From NCBI RefSeq assembly GCF_009826895.1, contig NZ_WUMV01000003.1, positions 699,501-763,500 on the forward strand: a stretch of DNA of 64,000 nt. The letters are read 5' to 3'. This DNA is from Stappia sediminis. GTDB taxonomy: Bacteria; Pseudomonadota; Alphaproteobacteria; Rhizobiales; Stappiaceae. A program made the translations under genes and the position numbers. Of this stretch, positions 43,583 to 52,853 are shown piece by piece; position 1 is the stretch's first letter; each line of letters begins with the position of its first letter. The notes beneath the pieces are model-generated. The model had not been told where the DNA came from and ran no database searches. It saw only the letters and a list, made by a program, of their open reading frames with translations.

Positions 43583-44821
43583 ATGACCGGCGAGCACTAC
43601 GACAGCCTGGAAACGCGGCATACGGACGAGCGGGAGGCCGATCTGTTTCGCCGACTTCCCGCGCTTATCGCCCATGCCATGCAAGAGGCGCCCGGCTGGG
43701 CAAATCATCTTTCCGGCGTCAATCCGGAAATGGTGACATCGCGCACCAACCTCGCGAAACTGCCGGTTCTCAGGAAAAACGAACTTCTGGAGGCGCAGAC
43801 CCGCAAGCCGCCGTTCGGGGATTTCGCCGTCGCGGATGCGTCGCAATACGGTCGGGTGTTCATGTCGCCCGGCCCGATCTTCGAGCCGCAGGGCTCCGGC
43901 GCCGACCCATGGAACGGCGCGCGCGCGCTCTTCGCCGCCGGCTTCCGGCGCGGCGATATCGTGCACAATTGCTTCGCCTATCACATGACGCCGGGCGGCT
44001 TCATTCTCGACCACGGCGCGCGGGCGCTCGGCTGCGCGGTCTTTCCCGCCGGCATCGGCAACACGGAGATGCAGCTCGAAGCGATTTCAAAAATTCGCCC
44101 GAACGCCTACACCGGAACGCCCGACTATCTGAAAGTACTTCTGGACAAGGCGGCGGAAGCCGGCGTCGACGTGTCGTCGATTACCAAGGGTCTCGTTTCG
44201 GGCGGTGCTCTGTTTCCCTCGCTCAGGGCCGAATATGCGACACGCGGCGTGGACGTTCGACAGTGCTACGCCGTCGCCGAAGTGGGTGTGATCGCCTATG
44301 AAACGGAAGTGGATGCCGGCATGGTCGTCAACGAGGATTTCATCGTGGAGATCGTGCGTCCCGGCACGGACGAGCCCGTGCCGACCGGCGAGGTGGGCGA
44401 AGTGGTGGTGACCGGCTTTTCTCGCGTCTACCCGATCATCCGCCTGGGTACCGGCGACCTCTCGGCCGTCGTTGCCGAGCCTTCCCCCTGCGGGCGCACC
44501 AACATGCGCCTCAAGGGCTGGATGGGCCGCGCGGACCAGCGGACCAAGATCAAGGGCATGTTCGTCGATCCCAAGCAGGTCGCCGAAATCCTCGCCCGGC
44601 ACTCCGAGGTGGACCGGGCGCGGCTGATCGTCGAGCGCGACGGCGAGCAGGATACGATGCGCCTCGTCTTCGAGAGCACCGTCGCCGATGGCGGACTTGC
44701 CTCCGCGCTTGAGAACACCTTACGGGAGGTGACGAAACTGAGAGGCACGGTGGAGCGGGCGGAGCCCGGCAGCCTTCCCAACGACGGCAAGGTGATCTCC
44801 GACGAGCGGAAATACGACTGA
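43583..44821 (+). CDS. PaaK-like (phenylacetate-CoA ligase family) protein lacking the SSGTTG loop
   Basis: Protein of 412 aa in the phenylacetate-CoA ligase family. Conserved parts are GTPDYLKVLLDKAAEAG, LVSGGALFPSLRAEY, CYAVAEVGVIAYE (A5-like) and IIRLGTGDLSAV (A7-like), and the C-terminal domain is present. Where PaaK has the ATP-binding SSGTTG loop this protein reads FMSPGPIFEPQGSGADPW, so normal ATP-binding is in doubt. This variant occurs near Liv-type cassettes. It may have a modified or non-adenylating role. Last gene of the cassette. Confidence 0.8.
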   Translation: MTGEHYDSLETRHTDEREADLFRRLPALIAHAMQEAPGWANHLSGVNPEMVTSRTNLAKLPVLRKNELLEAQTRKPPFGDFAVADASQYGRVFMSPGPIFEPQGSGADPWNGARALFAAGFRRGDIVHNCFAYHMTPGGFILDHGARALGCAVFPAGIGNTEMQLEAISKIRPNAYTGTPDYLKVLLDKAAEAGVDVSSITKGLVSGGALFPSLRAEYATRGVDVRQCYAVAEVGVIAYETEVDAGMVVNEDFIVEIVRPGTDEPVPTGEVGEVVVTGFSRVYPIIRLGTGDLSAVVAEPSPCGRTNMRLKGWMGRADQRTKIKGMFVDPKQVAEILARHSEVDRARLIVERDGEQDTMRLVFESTVADGGLASALENTLREVTKLRGTVERAEPGSLPNDGKVISDERKYD

Positions 44822-45484
44822 GGCGGGTGTGTTCGCGAGAGATGCCCGCGCATGCGGGCATCTCTCGCGAAAAGCCACGGCATGTGGAGGGAGGTCCCCC
44901 AATCGAGCCGAGGGCAAGCCCCGCCTTCGCGGGGAAGACAAGAGTGATGCGGCTGATACCTCGTACAAAAGGGGGACGACAGGATTGATGCGACCATGTC
45001 GCATGAAAGCATCCACGCACTTGCCCCGGAAACACCGCGCTGTCACCCCCGCCTCCGAGCGGGGGGCTATTAACCTCCGATCGAGCGTTTGAAACCAAGG
45101 CGGTGGGTTGCTGGATGCCCGCCTGCGCGGGCATGACAGGCTGAGTTTGCGGCTGCGCTTTGTTCTCCCGCTCGTCATGCGCGGTATCCAGACAAGCCCG
45201 GCGTGACGGCAGAAGGTGGGGGCGGGCTTCATGCAAAGAGCCGTACGGAGATATCTTGACCGGACAGCGGTTGGTCAAGCCCCGAGCATGACGAAGGATG
45301 GATCGTGCCGGGCTTAACGCCATCGTCCTGTTCCGCCTCACTTTTTCGCGGACCAAGCGGAAGCCGCGCGACCACCGGTCGCGGGCGGGCTTTCGCACCT
45401 ACATTGGAACGAATATAAATCCGGCCTATCTAGGGTCCAGACCCCTGGTTTGCGCGTAAAGGGCGCGTGTGAAGCCCAACAGGA
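44822..45484. repeat. Intergenic block of palindromic repeats of the 'PAKAGIQ' type
   Basis: A 663 bp gap with no supportable gene. It is filled with dispersed palindromic elements of the family whose translation reads like PAKAGIQ or PAQAGIQ: CCCCGC-CTTC-GCGGGG at 44919-44934, GCCCGC-CTGC-GCGGGC at 45117-45132, and degenerate units near 45175-45215 and 45280-45315, besides the long palindrome at 44832. They lie on either strand and are typical of alphaproteobacterial intergenic repeats. The end of the block lies near the ferrochelatase start. Confidence 0.65.
44832..44871. repeat. 40 bp perfect palindrome with 18 bp stem
   Basis: Arms TTCGCGAGAGATGCCCGC and its exact complement surround GCAT. 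It begins 11 bp after the PaaK-like gene's stop. It can act as a terminator for the seven-gene cassette although a T-run is missing, and it is also the first unit of the repeat block. Confidence 0.7.
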
Positions 45485-46573
45485 ATGGCCGGTATAATGA
45501 ATGTGATCGAAAAGACGTCCGATACGCAACGCGCAAGGGAGATGCGCGCCCAGCACCTGCCGGCAGGACACCCGCCGGTCAAGGCCGGGCGTATCGGCGT
45601 GCTTCTCGTCAATCTCGGAACGCCCGACGGCACCGACTACCGCTCCATGCGCCGCTATCTGGAAGAGTTCCTGACCGACAAGCGCGTGATCGAATGGCCG
45701 AAGGCGATCTGGTATCCGATCCTCTACGGCATCGTGCTGAACACGCGGCCGAAGAAATCCGGCAAGGCCTATGAGGAAATCTGGAACCGGGAACTGGATG
45801 AATCTCCCTTGCGCACGATCACGCGCGGCCAGTCCGACAAGCTTGCCGAACGGCTCGGCGGACTTGGAGAAACCCTCGTCTTCGACTGGGCGATGCGCTA
45901 CGGAAACCCTTCCATCGCCTCGCGGATAGAACGAATGCAGGCGCAAGGGTGCGAGCGCATTCTCGTATTCCCGCTCTACCCGCAATATTCGGCATCGACC
46001 ACGGCAACCGTGAACGACACAGTCTTCCGCGCGCTCATGAAAATGCGTTGGCAGCCGGCGGTTCGTACCGTGCCGCCCTATCACGACGAGCCGGCCTATA
46101 TCGATGCGATCGCCCGATCGATCGAGGCGAAGCTTGGCGAACTGGACTTCGAGCCGGAAATCGTGCTCGCCTCCTACCATGGCATTCCGCAAAGCTATTT
46201 CAGGAACGGCGACCCCTACCACTGCCATTGCCAGAAGACGACACGGCTGGTGCGCGAGCGCCTGGGCTGGCCCGAGGAGAAACTGAAGGTCACCTTCCAG
46301 TCCCGCTTCGGCCCGGAGGAATGGCTGCAGCCTTATACCGACAAGACGGTGGAGGAGCTTGCCAAATCCGGCGTGAAGCGCATTGCCGTGATCAATCCGG
46401 GATTTGCATCCGACTGCCTGGAGACGCTAGAGGAAATCGCCGGCGAGGCCGGCGAGATATTCCACGAAAACGGCGGCGAGCACTTCGCGCATATCCCCTG
46501 CCTTAACGACAGCGAGCTTGGCATGAGCCTGCTGGAGACGATCGTGCGCCGCGAGCTTTCCGGCTGGGTGTGA
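45485..46573 (+). CDS. hemH: Ferrochelatase
   Basis: Final enzyme of protoheme synthesis, 362 aa, which inserts ferrous iron into protoporphyrin IX. Motifs: VLLVNLGTPDGTDYRSMRRYLEEFLTD, VLASYHGIPQSYFRNGD with the catalytic His, FQSRFGPEEWLQPYTDKT, and PGFASDCLETLEEIAGEAGEIFHENGG. The ATG at 45485 is very close to its AGGA; ATG 45497 has a 12-base spacer and is possible. Transcribed alone or with the SPFH gene 144 bp downstream. Confidence 0.95.
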   Translation: MAGIMNVIEKTSDTQRAREMRAQHLPAGHPPVKAGRIGVLLVNLGTPDGTDYRSMRRYLEEFLTDKRVIEWPKAIWYPILYGIVLNTRPKKSGKAYEEIWNRELDESPLRTITRGQSDKLAERLGGLGETLVFDWAMRYGNPSIASRIERMQAQGCERILVFPLYPQYSASTTATVNDTVFRALMKMRWQPAVRTVPPYHDEPAYIDAIARSIEAKLGELDFEPEIVLASYHGIPQSYFRNGDPYHCHCQKTTRLVRERLGWPEEKLKVTFQSRFGPEEWLQPYTDKTVEELAKSGVKRIAVINPGFASDCLETLEEIAGEAGEIFHENGGEHFAHIPCLNDSELGMSLLETIVRRELSGWV

Positions 46574-46717
46574 CCCCAACGGCGATAAAGGCGGGGAAAA
46601 GGCGAGACCTCCAGGCGGCAGGGCGTTCGATTACGCTGCGGCAGGGTGGCGAGGCCTCCGCGTTGGCCGCATACTTCCGGCGTTTCCGTTTGATTCGATT
46701 CGCCGGGAGTAGCCTGC

Positions 46718-47716
46718 ATGCCGCTTGAGATCTACGGCTTCGATATCGCGATCGTCGTCCTTCTTCTTCTTGTCATTCTGGTTTTTTTCGCGGGCGTGAA
46801 GACGGTCCCGCAAGGCTACAACTATACGGTCGAGCGCTTCGGCCGGTATCGCAAGTCGCTCCAGCCGGGGCTGAACTTCATCATCCCCTTCATCGACCGT
46901 ATCGGCTACAAGATGAACGTGATGGAGCAGGTGCTCGACGTGCCTTCCCAGGAGGTGATCACGCGGGACAACGCGACCGTGGAGGTCGACGGCGTCACAT
47001 TCTACCAGGTCATCGACGCCGCACGCGCCGGCTATGAGGTAATGGGGCTGGAAAACGCGATCCTCAACCTGACGATGACGAATATCCGATCCGTCATGGG
47101 GTCGATGGATCTCGACGAGCTCCTGTCCAACCGCGACGAGATCAACGCCAGGCTGTTGAGGGTGGTGGACGCCGCCGCCGAGCCCTGGGGCATCAAGATG
47201 ACCCGCATCGAGATCAAGGACATCAACCCGCCGCGCGACCTTGTCGACGCCATGGCGCGCCAGATGAAGGCGGAGCGCGAGAAACGCGCCGCGATCCTTG
47301 ATGCCGAAGGCCGCAGGCAGGCGGAAATCCTGAAGGCCGAGGGCCTGCGCCAGTCGCTGATCCTGGAAGCGGAAGGCAGGCGCGAGGCCGCGTTCCGCGA
47401 CGCCGAGGCGCGCGAGCGCGAAGCGGAAGCCGAGGCAAAGGCGACACAGATGGTGAGCGAAGCGATCGCCGCAGGCGACGTGCAGGCGATCAATTATTTC
47501 GTCGCCAACAAATACGTCGAGGCGTTTGGCGCCTTCGCGAAGTCCAACAACCAGAAGCTGATGATCCTGCCGACCGAGGCGACGTCGATGCTGGCATCCC
47601 TTGCCGGCATTGCCGAGATCGCCAAGGACAGCTTCGGTGAGGAAGCTTTCCATCGCCGCTCTACGCCAAGCGTTCCGCGCACCGGCCAGCAGCAGGCCAA
47701 CGGAGACGGCGCGTGA
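46718..47716 (+). CDS. SPFH domain (stomatin/QmcA-like) membrane protein
   Basis: Protein of 332 aa. One N-terminal membrane segment (IAIVVLLLLVILVFFAG), then the SPFH/band-7 domain with VPQGYNYTVERFGRYRKSLQPGLNFIIPFIDRIGYKMNVMEQVLD and TRIEIKDINPPRDL, then a long Ala/Glu/Arg helix (about 185-260, 'AEGRRQAEILKAEGLRQSLILEAEGRREAAFRDAE') forming coiled coil. SPFH proteins assemble into membrane microdomain scaffolds and influence protein turnover. The next gene, overlapping by 4 bp, is NfeD, the usual partner. Confidence 0.92.
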   Translation: MPLEIYGFDIAIVVLLLLVILVFFAGVKTVPQGYNYTVERFGRYRKSLQPGLNFIIPFIDRIGYKMNVMEQVLDVPSQEVITRDNATVEVDGVTFYQVIDAARAGYEVMGLENAILNLTMTNIRSVMGSMDLDELLSNRDEINARLLRVVDAAAEPWGIKMTRIEIKDINPPRDLVDAMARQMKAEREKRAAILDAEGRRQAEILKAEGLRQSLILEAEGRREAAFRDAEAREREAEAEAKATQMVSEAIAAGDVQAINYFVANKYVEAFGAFAKSNNQKLMILPTEATSMLASLAGIAEIAKDSFGEEAFHRRSTPSVPRTGQQQANGDGA

Positions 47717-48171
47717 GCCTGATCGAGCGCCTGATCCACGAGTTGGGGCCGTGGTCGTGGTGGATTCTCGGCCTTTTGCTCATCGGCCTTGAGATCCTGG
47801 CGCCCGGAACCTTCTTCCTCTGGTTCGGCATCGCCGCGATCCTCGTCGGCACGCTTGCACTCTTCGTGGAGCTTTCCTGGCAGGTCGCGCTGCTTCTGTT
47901 CCTGGTGATCGCGATCGCGAGCCTGATCGCAAGCCGCCTGTTCTTTCGCGGAACAGGGGCGGATGAGGGCGACCCCGGCCTCAACCGGCGCGGCAGCCGC
48001 TATGTCGGGCGCACCTTCGTTCTGGACGAGCCGATCGTCGACGGATACGGGCGTATCCACATCGACGATACGATCTGGCGTGTGAAAGGCCCCGACTGCG
48101 GCGGCGGGTCGAAAGTGCGAGTGACGAACACGGATGGCGCCGTGCTCGTCGTGGAACCCGCCGAAGGGTGA
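47713..48171 (+). CDS. NfeD family membrane protein
   Basis: Protein of 152 aa with three hydrophobic segments (WILGLLLIGLEILAPGTFFLWFGIAAILVGTLALFV and the following helix) and a C-terminal OB-like domain (GSRYVGRTFVLDEPIVDGYGRIHIDDTIWRVKG). NfeD proteins stabilise or act with stomatin-type SPFH proteins. Start ATG overlaps the SPFH stop by 4 bp, so the two are translationally coupled. Confidence 0.9.
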   Translation: MSLIERLIHELGPWSWWILGLLLIGLEILAPGTFFLWFGIAAILVGTLALFVELSWQVALLLFLVIAIASLIASRLFFRGTGADEGDPGLNRRGSRYVGRTFVLDEPIVDGYGRIHIDDTIWRVKGPDCGGGSKVRVTNTDGAVLVVEPAEG

Positions 48172-48193
48172 ACCGCCAGCTTCGTTCCGCAAA

Positions 48194-49048
48194 TCAGGGG
48201 TTGTGACCGAGCGGCAGGGGCGGGGCTTCCGCCATCAGGAGGATGCCGATGCGCCGGTTGGAAGCGAGGAACGGGTCGTTGGGGAAAAGCGGCTCGCTAT
48301 CCGCCTTGCCGACGACCGAGTAGAACCTGTCCTGCGGAATGCCGTATTCCGCCAGCACCTGACGCGCCGCATTCGCACGGTCAGACGAAAGCTCCCAGCC
48401 GGTATAGCTCGGATCCGTCGACACGCGGCCGGTTGTCGTGTGGCCGGTGATGCGGATGCGGTTCGGCATCCTGGCGAGGACCGGCGCCATCTTGGCGAGC
48501 AGCCGGCGGGTCAGCTCGTAAGGATAGCGCGAGCCTTCGGGGAACATCGAGCGGCCTTCCTGGTCGACGAGCAGGATGTTCAGCCCCTCCTCGGTTTCCT
48601 CCAGGATGATGTTGCTCGAAAGCTCGGTGATTTCGGGAAGTTCCTGCCAGGCCTGGCGCAGCGAGGCGGCGGCGGTGGCGAACTGGCGGGGGATATCGAT
48701 CTCGGCTTCGGCGACAGAATGGGTATTGGCTTCCGGCCCCTGCTTGCGCTTTTTCTCGTGACGCTGGTTCGCGAAGTCGGAATCAAGCTCATGCGGGATC
48801 TGCGATATGTCCTTGATGTAATCGCGGATCGGAATGCCTTCGATTTCGATGATGCCCGTGCGGCGCGAGGTTTCCTTCACGCCGAAGGCTTCGCGCATGG
48901 AGCCGGCGACGACCTGCAGCTTCTGCTTGTCCTGAATGGAAAAGGAAATGATCAGGACGAAGAAGCACACGAGGATCGACATCAGGTCGGCGAAGGTGAC
49001 CAGCCAGTCCGGAGCTCCGGTGCTTTCGGGCGGTTTTTTTCTTGCCAT
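48194..49048 (-). CDS. MotB/PomB-like stator protein (OmpA peptidoglycan-binding)
   Basis: Protein of 284 aa. One N-terminal membrane helix with the ion-conducting Asp (PDWLVTFADLMSILVCFFVLIISFS), then a periplasmic region ending in an OmpA/MotB domain ('RIRITGHTTTGRVSTDPSYTGWELSSDRANAARQVLAEYG', about 190-275). Family members form the stator of rotary motors or TolR-like complexes. It follows the MotA-like gene on the same strand with 28 bp between. Asp in TFADL is the expected H+/Na+ site. Confidence 0.85.
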   Translation of the reverse strand: MARKKPPESTGAPDWLVTFADLMSILVCFFVLIISFSIQDKQKLQVVAGSMREAFGVKETSRRTGIIEIEGIPIRDYIKDISQIPHELDSDFANQRHEKKRKQGPEANTHSVAEAEIDIPRQFATAAASLRQAWQELPEITELSSNIILEETEEGLNILLVDQEGRSMFPEGSRYPYELTRRLLAKMAPVLARMPNRIRITGHTTTGRVSTDPSYTGWELSSDRANAARQVLAEYGIPQDRFYSVVGKADSEPLFPNDPFLASNRRIGILLMAEAPPLPLGHNP

Positions 49049-49076
49049 CGGATCAGGCCTCCATCGCCGTCACGCT

Positions 49077-49847
49077 TCACGCGGCCTGTGCCGTTTCGTC
49101 CTGGCGGGACTTTTCGGGGATATAGGCGGTCAGCATGTCACGGATGAGCGCCGGGCTCTTGTTGTCGCGAACCTGGAGAACGCCGTCGATGATGAGGGTC
49201 TGGTTCACTTCCTCCACGTCGAACTTGCTGTCGAGCTTGTCGACGATCGGAAGGCAGACGATGTTGGCGATGAGCGCGCCGTAAAGCGTCGTCAGCAGCG
49301 CGACCGCCATGGAGGGGCCGATCGTGGTCGGATCGTCGAGGGTCGCCAGCATCTGCACGAGGCCGATCAGCGTGCCGATCATGCCGAAGGCGGGCGCTGA
49401 ATCGCCAAGCGCCTTGAACACCTTGCGCCCGTCGCGCAGCCGGTCGAGATAGAGATCGCGCTCGCGCTCCAGCGTTTCGCGAATGAATTCGGCCTCGTAA
49501 CCATCGGCGATGAACTGAACGCCCTTTCCGAGGTTCGTATCGGAAACCTCGACGCTTTCAAGCCCAAGCGGACCCGACTTGCGCACGACATCGGCGAGAT
49601 GCGTGATTTCCTCGATCAGGTCGCGCGGGTCGGTCTTCTTGTGGCGGAAGGCCACCTTGAAACCGACGGCCATGGCGCTGGCTATCCCCGAAAGGGGAAA
49701 ACGCACGAGCGTTGCCGCCAGCGCGCCGCCGATCACGATGAGGACGGACGGAAAATCCGCGAACTGATTGAAACTGCCGCCAAGAAAGATCGCGATCATC
49801 ACCATGGTGAAAGCGATTAGAATACCGAGTATTGTGCCCAGATCCAT
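49077..49847 (-). CDS. MotA/PomA-like stator protein
   Basis: Membrane protein of 256 aa with four predicted helices: two near the N-terminus, then a cytoplasmic loop (about 75-155, 'RDLIEEITHLADVVRKSGPLGLESVEV'), then two helices around APAFGMIGTLIGLVQML and MAVALLTTLYGALIANIVCLPI. This PomA/MotA layout (256 aa, 'FADFPSVLIVIGG') is nearer to sodium-type or second-stator MotA than to TolQ/ExbB. Paired with the MotB-like gene. No other flagellar gene is visible nearby. Confidence 0.85.
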   Translation of the reverse strand: MDLGTILGILIAFTMVMIAIFLGGSFNQFADFPSVLIVIGGALAATLVRFPLSGIASAMAVGFKVAFRHKKTDPRDLIEEITHLADVVRKSGPLGLESVEVSDTNLGKGVQFIADGYEAEFIRETLERERDLYLDRLRDGRKVFKALGDSAPAFGMIGTLIGLVQMLATLDDPTTIGPSMAVALLTTLYGALIANIVCLPIVDKLDSKFDVEEVNQTLIIDGVLQVRDNKSPALIRDMLTAYIPEKSRQDETAQAA

Positions 49848-50008
49848 TGATGCACCAAACCTTCAGCCATTCTGGCCGATTTGATTTAACTTGTGCATGA
49901 ATGGTAGGCGGCACGGGCTAAGCAATCCCTAATCGAGCGCCGCCTCGTCCAAGAAAAGCGTCTTACTTTCAATAGGGTAAACGCCCGGTAAAGACCAAGT
50001 TCCGAAGC

Positions 50009-51034
50009 TCAGGCGGCGCCGCTGCGCAATAGATCGTGCAGGTGGATGATGCCGACCGGCTTTCCGTCCTCCACCACGAAGACGGCGGTGATCGAGACCG
50101 CATTGATGAACTCGACCGCGGAGGCGAGAAGCATGTCCGGAGCGATGGATTTCGGATTCGCGGTCATCACTTCCGCCGCCGTCATGTCGAGGAAGTTGGA
50201 ACGCAGATGGCGGCGCAGGTCGCCGTCGGTGATGATGCCGCACAATGCACCGTGGGTGTCGGTGATGCCGAGCACGCCGAAACCCTTTTGCGTCATCAGG
50301 ACGATCGCCTCGCGCATCGGCAAATCCGCACCCGCCAGCGGAAGGGCATCGCCCGTGTGCATGATGTCGCGGGCGTGCTTCAGGCTTGCGCCGAGCTTTC
50401 CGCCGGGATGAAAGACGCTGAAATCCTGCGCGGTGAAGCCGCGCGATTCCAGAAGTGCGATCGCAAGCGCATCGCCCATCGCCATCTGGATGATCGTCGA
50501 CGACGTCGGCGCAAGACCGTGCGGGCAGGCCTCCATCACGCGCGGCAGCGCGAGCACGATGTCCGACGCCTTGCCGAGCGAGCTGTCTTCGCGCGAGGTC
50601 AAAGCGACCAGCGGCACCTTGAAGCGGCGCGTATAGGCGATGGTGGTGGCGAGTTCCTGCGTCTCGCCCGACCATGAAATGGCAATCACCACGTCGTCGG
50701 TGGTGATCATGCCCAAATCCCCGTGGCTTGCCTCCGAGGCATGCACGAAGAACGCGGGCGTTCCGGTGGAGGCAAGTGTCGCGGCGAGCTTCACGCCGAT
50801 ATGCCCGCTCTTGCCGATGCCCGTCACGATGACGCGGCCTTTCAACGCGCGGATAAGGTCGACGGTTCGCGAGAACGGCGCGCCAAGACCGTCCGAAAGG
50901 GCGGTGTGAAGCGCCTGCAGCCCTTCCGCCTCCGTGACGAGCGTGCGCAGCGCGGAGGCGATCGCCGTATTCCGGTGCCCGGCGTCGCTTTTATCGGCGA
51001 GAGCCGTCGTCTGACCCGTCAATCCCTGTCGCAT
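50009..51034 (-). CDS. kdsD: Arabinose-5-phosphate isomerase (KpsF/KdsD/GutQ)
   Basis: Enzyme of 341 aa converting ribulose-5-P to arabinose-5-P for Kdo synthesis. Residues about 55-195 form the SIS sugar-isomerase domain (VIVTGIGKSGHIGVKLAATLAS, ISWSGETQELATTIAYT, ALTSREDSSLGKASDIVL), followed by two CBS domains (about 210-330). It provides the sugar for the lipid A core. Located 205 bp from the divergent outer-membrane protein gene. Confidence 0.93.
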   Translation of the reverse strand: MRQGLTGQTTALADKSDAGHRNTAIASALRTLVTEAEGLQALHTALSDGLGAPFSRTVDLIRALKGRVIVTGIGKSGHIGVKLAATLASTGTPAFFVHASEASHGDLGMITTDDVVIAISWSGETQELATTIAYTRRFKVPLVALTSREDSSLGKASDIVLALPRVMEACPHGLAPTSSTIIQMAMGDALAIALLESRGFTAQDFSVFHPGGKLGASLKHARDIMHTGDALPLAGADLPMREAIVLMTQKGFGVLGITDTHGALCGIITDGDLRRHLRSNFLDMTAAEVMTANPKSIAPDMLLASAVEFINAVSITAVFVVEDGKPVGIIHLHDLLRSGAA

Positions 51035-51239
51035 AGATCAATCCGTCTTCCAGCACATCACATGCGCTCAATAGCCTTGGCGACAATCGTTCGCAAATAG
51101 TTTCGGTCGGATATATCGCCTGATTCTGGGGCGTAAAAGCGGCATCCTTGACAGTGTCCACTAAGGATCCGTTAACCCTAACAAATCATTATCGGTATTC
51201 GCGGGGTCACCCGCACCGTTTGCTATCGATGGCCCGATA

Positions 51240-52736
51240 ATGATCCGCGCTCGCACACTCTTTCTGACGCTCGCGATGCTGTGCGCGTTCGCCATGCCGG
51301 CGTTCGCCCCGCTTGCGTTCGCTCAGACGGCCGGCGTGTCCGACGGCGCGGGGCTGGATCTGGAACTGCGGGGAGCGGTGGACGTTTTCGCGCCCGAAGA
51401 GGCCGAACTCGCGGTTTCGGGCGCGGAGGACCTCGACGGGGAAAACAGGGACAGCGATCTGCGCCGCGGGATATCGTTCGGTGACGAGATCGAGCCGATC
51501 TCCGCTTCGGGCCGGGTGAGGCCCGTGCAGCCGTTCGCCGAACGCCTGCGCGCCGTATCGCGGCGGCTTCCCTCAAGAGGGACTGATGGCGGGGGCGATG
51601 ACGACGGCGTATTCGGCGGCGATACGACGCGCGACCGCGCGATCGGCTTTCGCGCCGGATCCTTCCTTTTCTTTCCCGAGCTCTATACGGCCTTCGGCTG
51701 GTCGGACAACGCCGCGGGAACGGCGGGCGGCGAGCCCAGCTCTCTCTACCGGATCAATCCGCGGCTCACCGCCCGCTCCGACTGGTCGCGCCACGAGTTG
51801 GGCGTTTCCCTGCGCGGCGGATATACCGGCTATACCGACGCGCCGATCGACAACGATCCCTTCTTCGACGGCAATGTGGGCCTGCGGCTCGATTTGAGCG
51901 AGAGCACGCAAGTCGACACGACCGCGCGCTACGGTTTCGCGCGCGAGGAACGAGGCACGGCGGAATCGAGCGGCGGCAACCAGGACATCCACGAGATCGG
52001 CGGCACGCTCGCCGTCTCGCGCGACGTCGGCCTCATCGGCGTGGAGCTTCGCGGCGATATCGACCATACCGCCTATACCGGCACACCGACGTCCGGCGAC
52101 CGTGACAACACGGTCTATGCCGCGACCCTGCGCGTCGATGCGGATACGGGCGCCAAGCTCGCGCCCTTCGTCTCGGCGTCCGGTCTCAGGCGCATCTACA
52201 CCGAAGGCTGCGACGATCCGACGAGTTGCGAGGACCGCAATGCGACCGGCTATGCCTTGAGGACGGGACTTACGATCGATACCGGGCCGAAACTGCGCGG
52301 CGAGATCGGCATCGGCTGGCGGGAGGAGCGGCCCGAGGACGACGCGCTTGAAAACCTTGAAGGGCTTCTGGTCGACGGTTCGCTGATCTGGTCGCCGACG
52401 CGGCTGACGACGGTGACGGCGAGTGTCGCGACGGCCTTCGAGGCGACCGGCATCGTCGGGGCGTCCGGGTCGATCGTCTACGCGGGAGACCTTCTGCTGT
52501 CGCACAGCTTCAGCGACTTCCTCGTCGGCGAGGCCGGTGTGGGCTATTCGCTGCGCCGCTATGAAGGAATCTACCTGGATGAGCGCAACACGCTGGCGAC
52601 CGCAGGCCTCATCTGGGCCGTGACCGACAATATCGCGCTGCAGACGAGATACACATACCGCTATTTCGACACGACCACGAGCGGCGGAGACTACCACGTA
52701 AACACGATCGAAGCCGGAGTGAGGTTCCGGCATTGA
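51240..52736 (+). CDS. Outer-membrane beta-barrel protein (BBP2-like)
   Basis: Protein of 498 aa with signal peptide (MIRARTLFLTLAMLCAFAMPAFAPLAFAQ), an acidic disordered region (about 30-125) and then repeated amphipathic strands forming a barrel to the C-terminus, ending in VNTIEAGVRFRH, similar to autosecreted barrels of the BBP2/PF10082 kind found with exopolysaccharide synthesis genes. The terminal aromatic motif that guides Bam insertion is not ideal (ends with RH after F). An apparently weak TTGACA motif lies near 51148. Function unknown. Confidence 0.75.
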   Translation: MIRARTLFLTLAMLCAFAMPAFAPLAFAQTAGVSDGAGLDLELRGAVDVFAPEEAELAVSGAEDLDGENRDSDLRRGISFGDEIEPISASGRVRPVQPFAERLRAVSRRLPSRGTDGGGDDDGVFGGDTTRDRAIGFRAGSFLFFPELYTAFGWSDNAAGTAGGEPSSLYRINPRLTARSDWSRHELGVSLRGGYTGYTDAPIDNDPFFDGNVGLRLDLSESTQVDTTARYGFAREERGTAESSGGNQDIHEIGGTLAVSRDVGLIGVELRGDIDHTAYTGTPTSGDRDNTVYAATLRVDADTGAKLAPFVSASGLRRIYTEGCDDPTSCEDRNATGYALRTGLTIDTGPKLRGEIGIGWREERPEDDALENLEGLLVDGSLIWSPTRLTTVTASVATAFEATGIVGASGSIVYAGDLLLSHSFSDFLVGEAGVGYSLRRYEGIYLDERNTLATAGLIWAVTDNIALQTRYTYRYFDTTTSGGDYHVNTIEAGVRFRH

Positions 52737-52853
52737 TCGCGAAATTCGGGGCGGGCGGGCGATGCGACCATGATGGCGCCAAAATCTTTGGTTCAAGGTT
52801 TGGACGCATTGTCCTGACGGCGCAACGGCAATACGGCAAATTGGGGACAGCAG

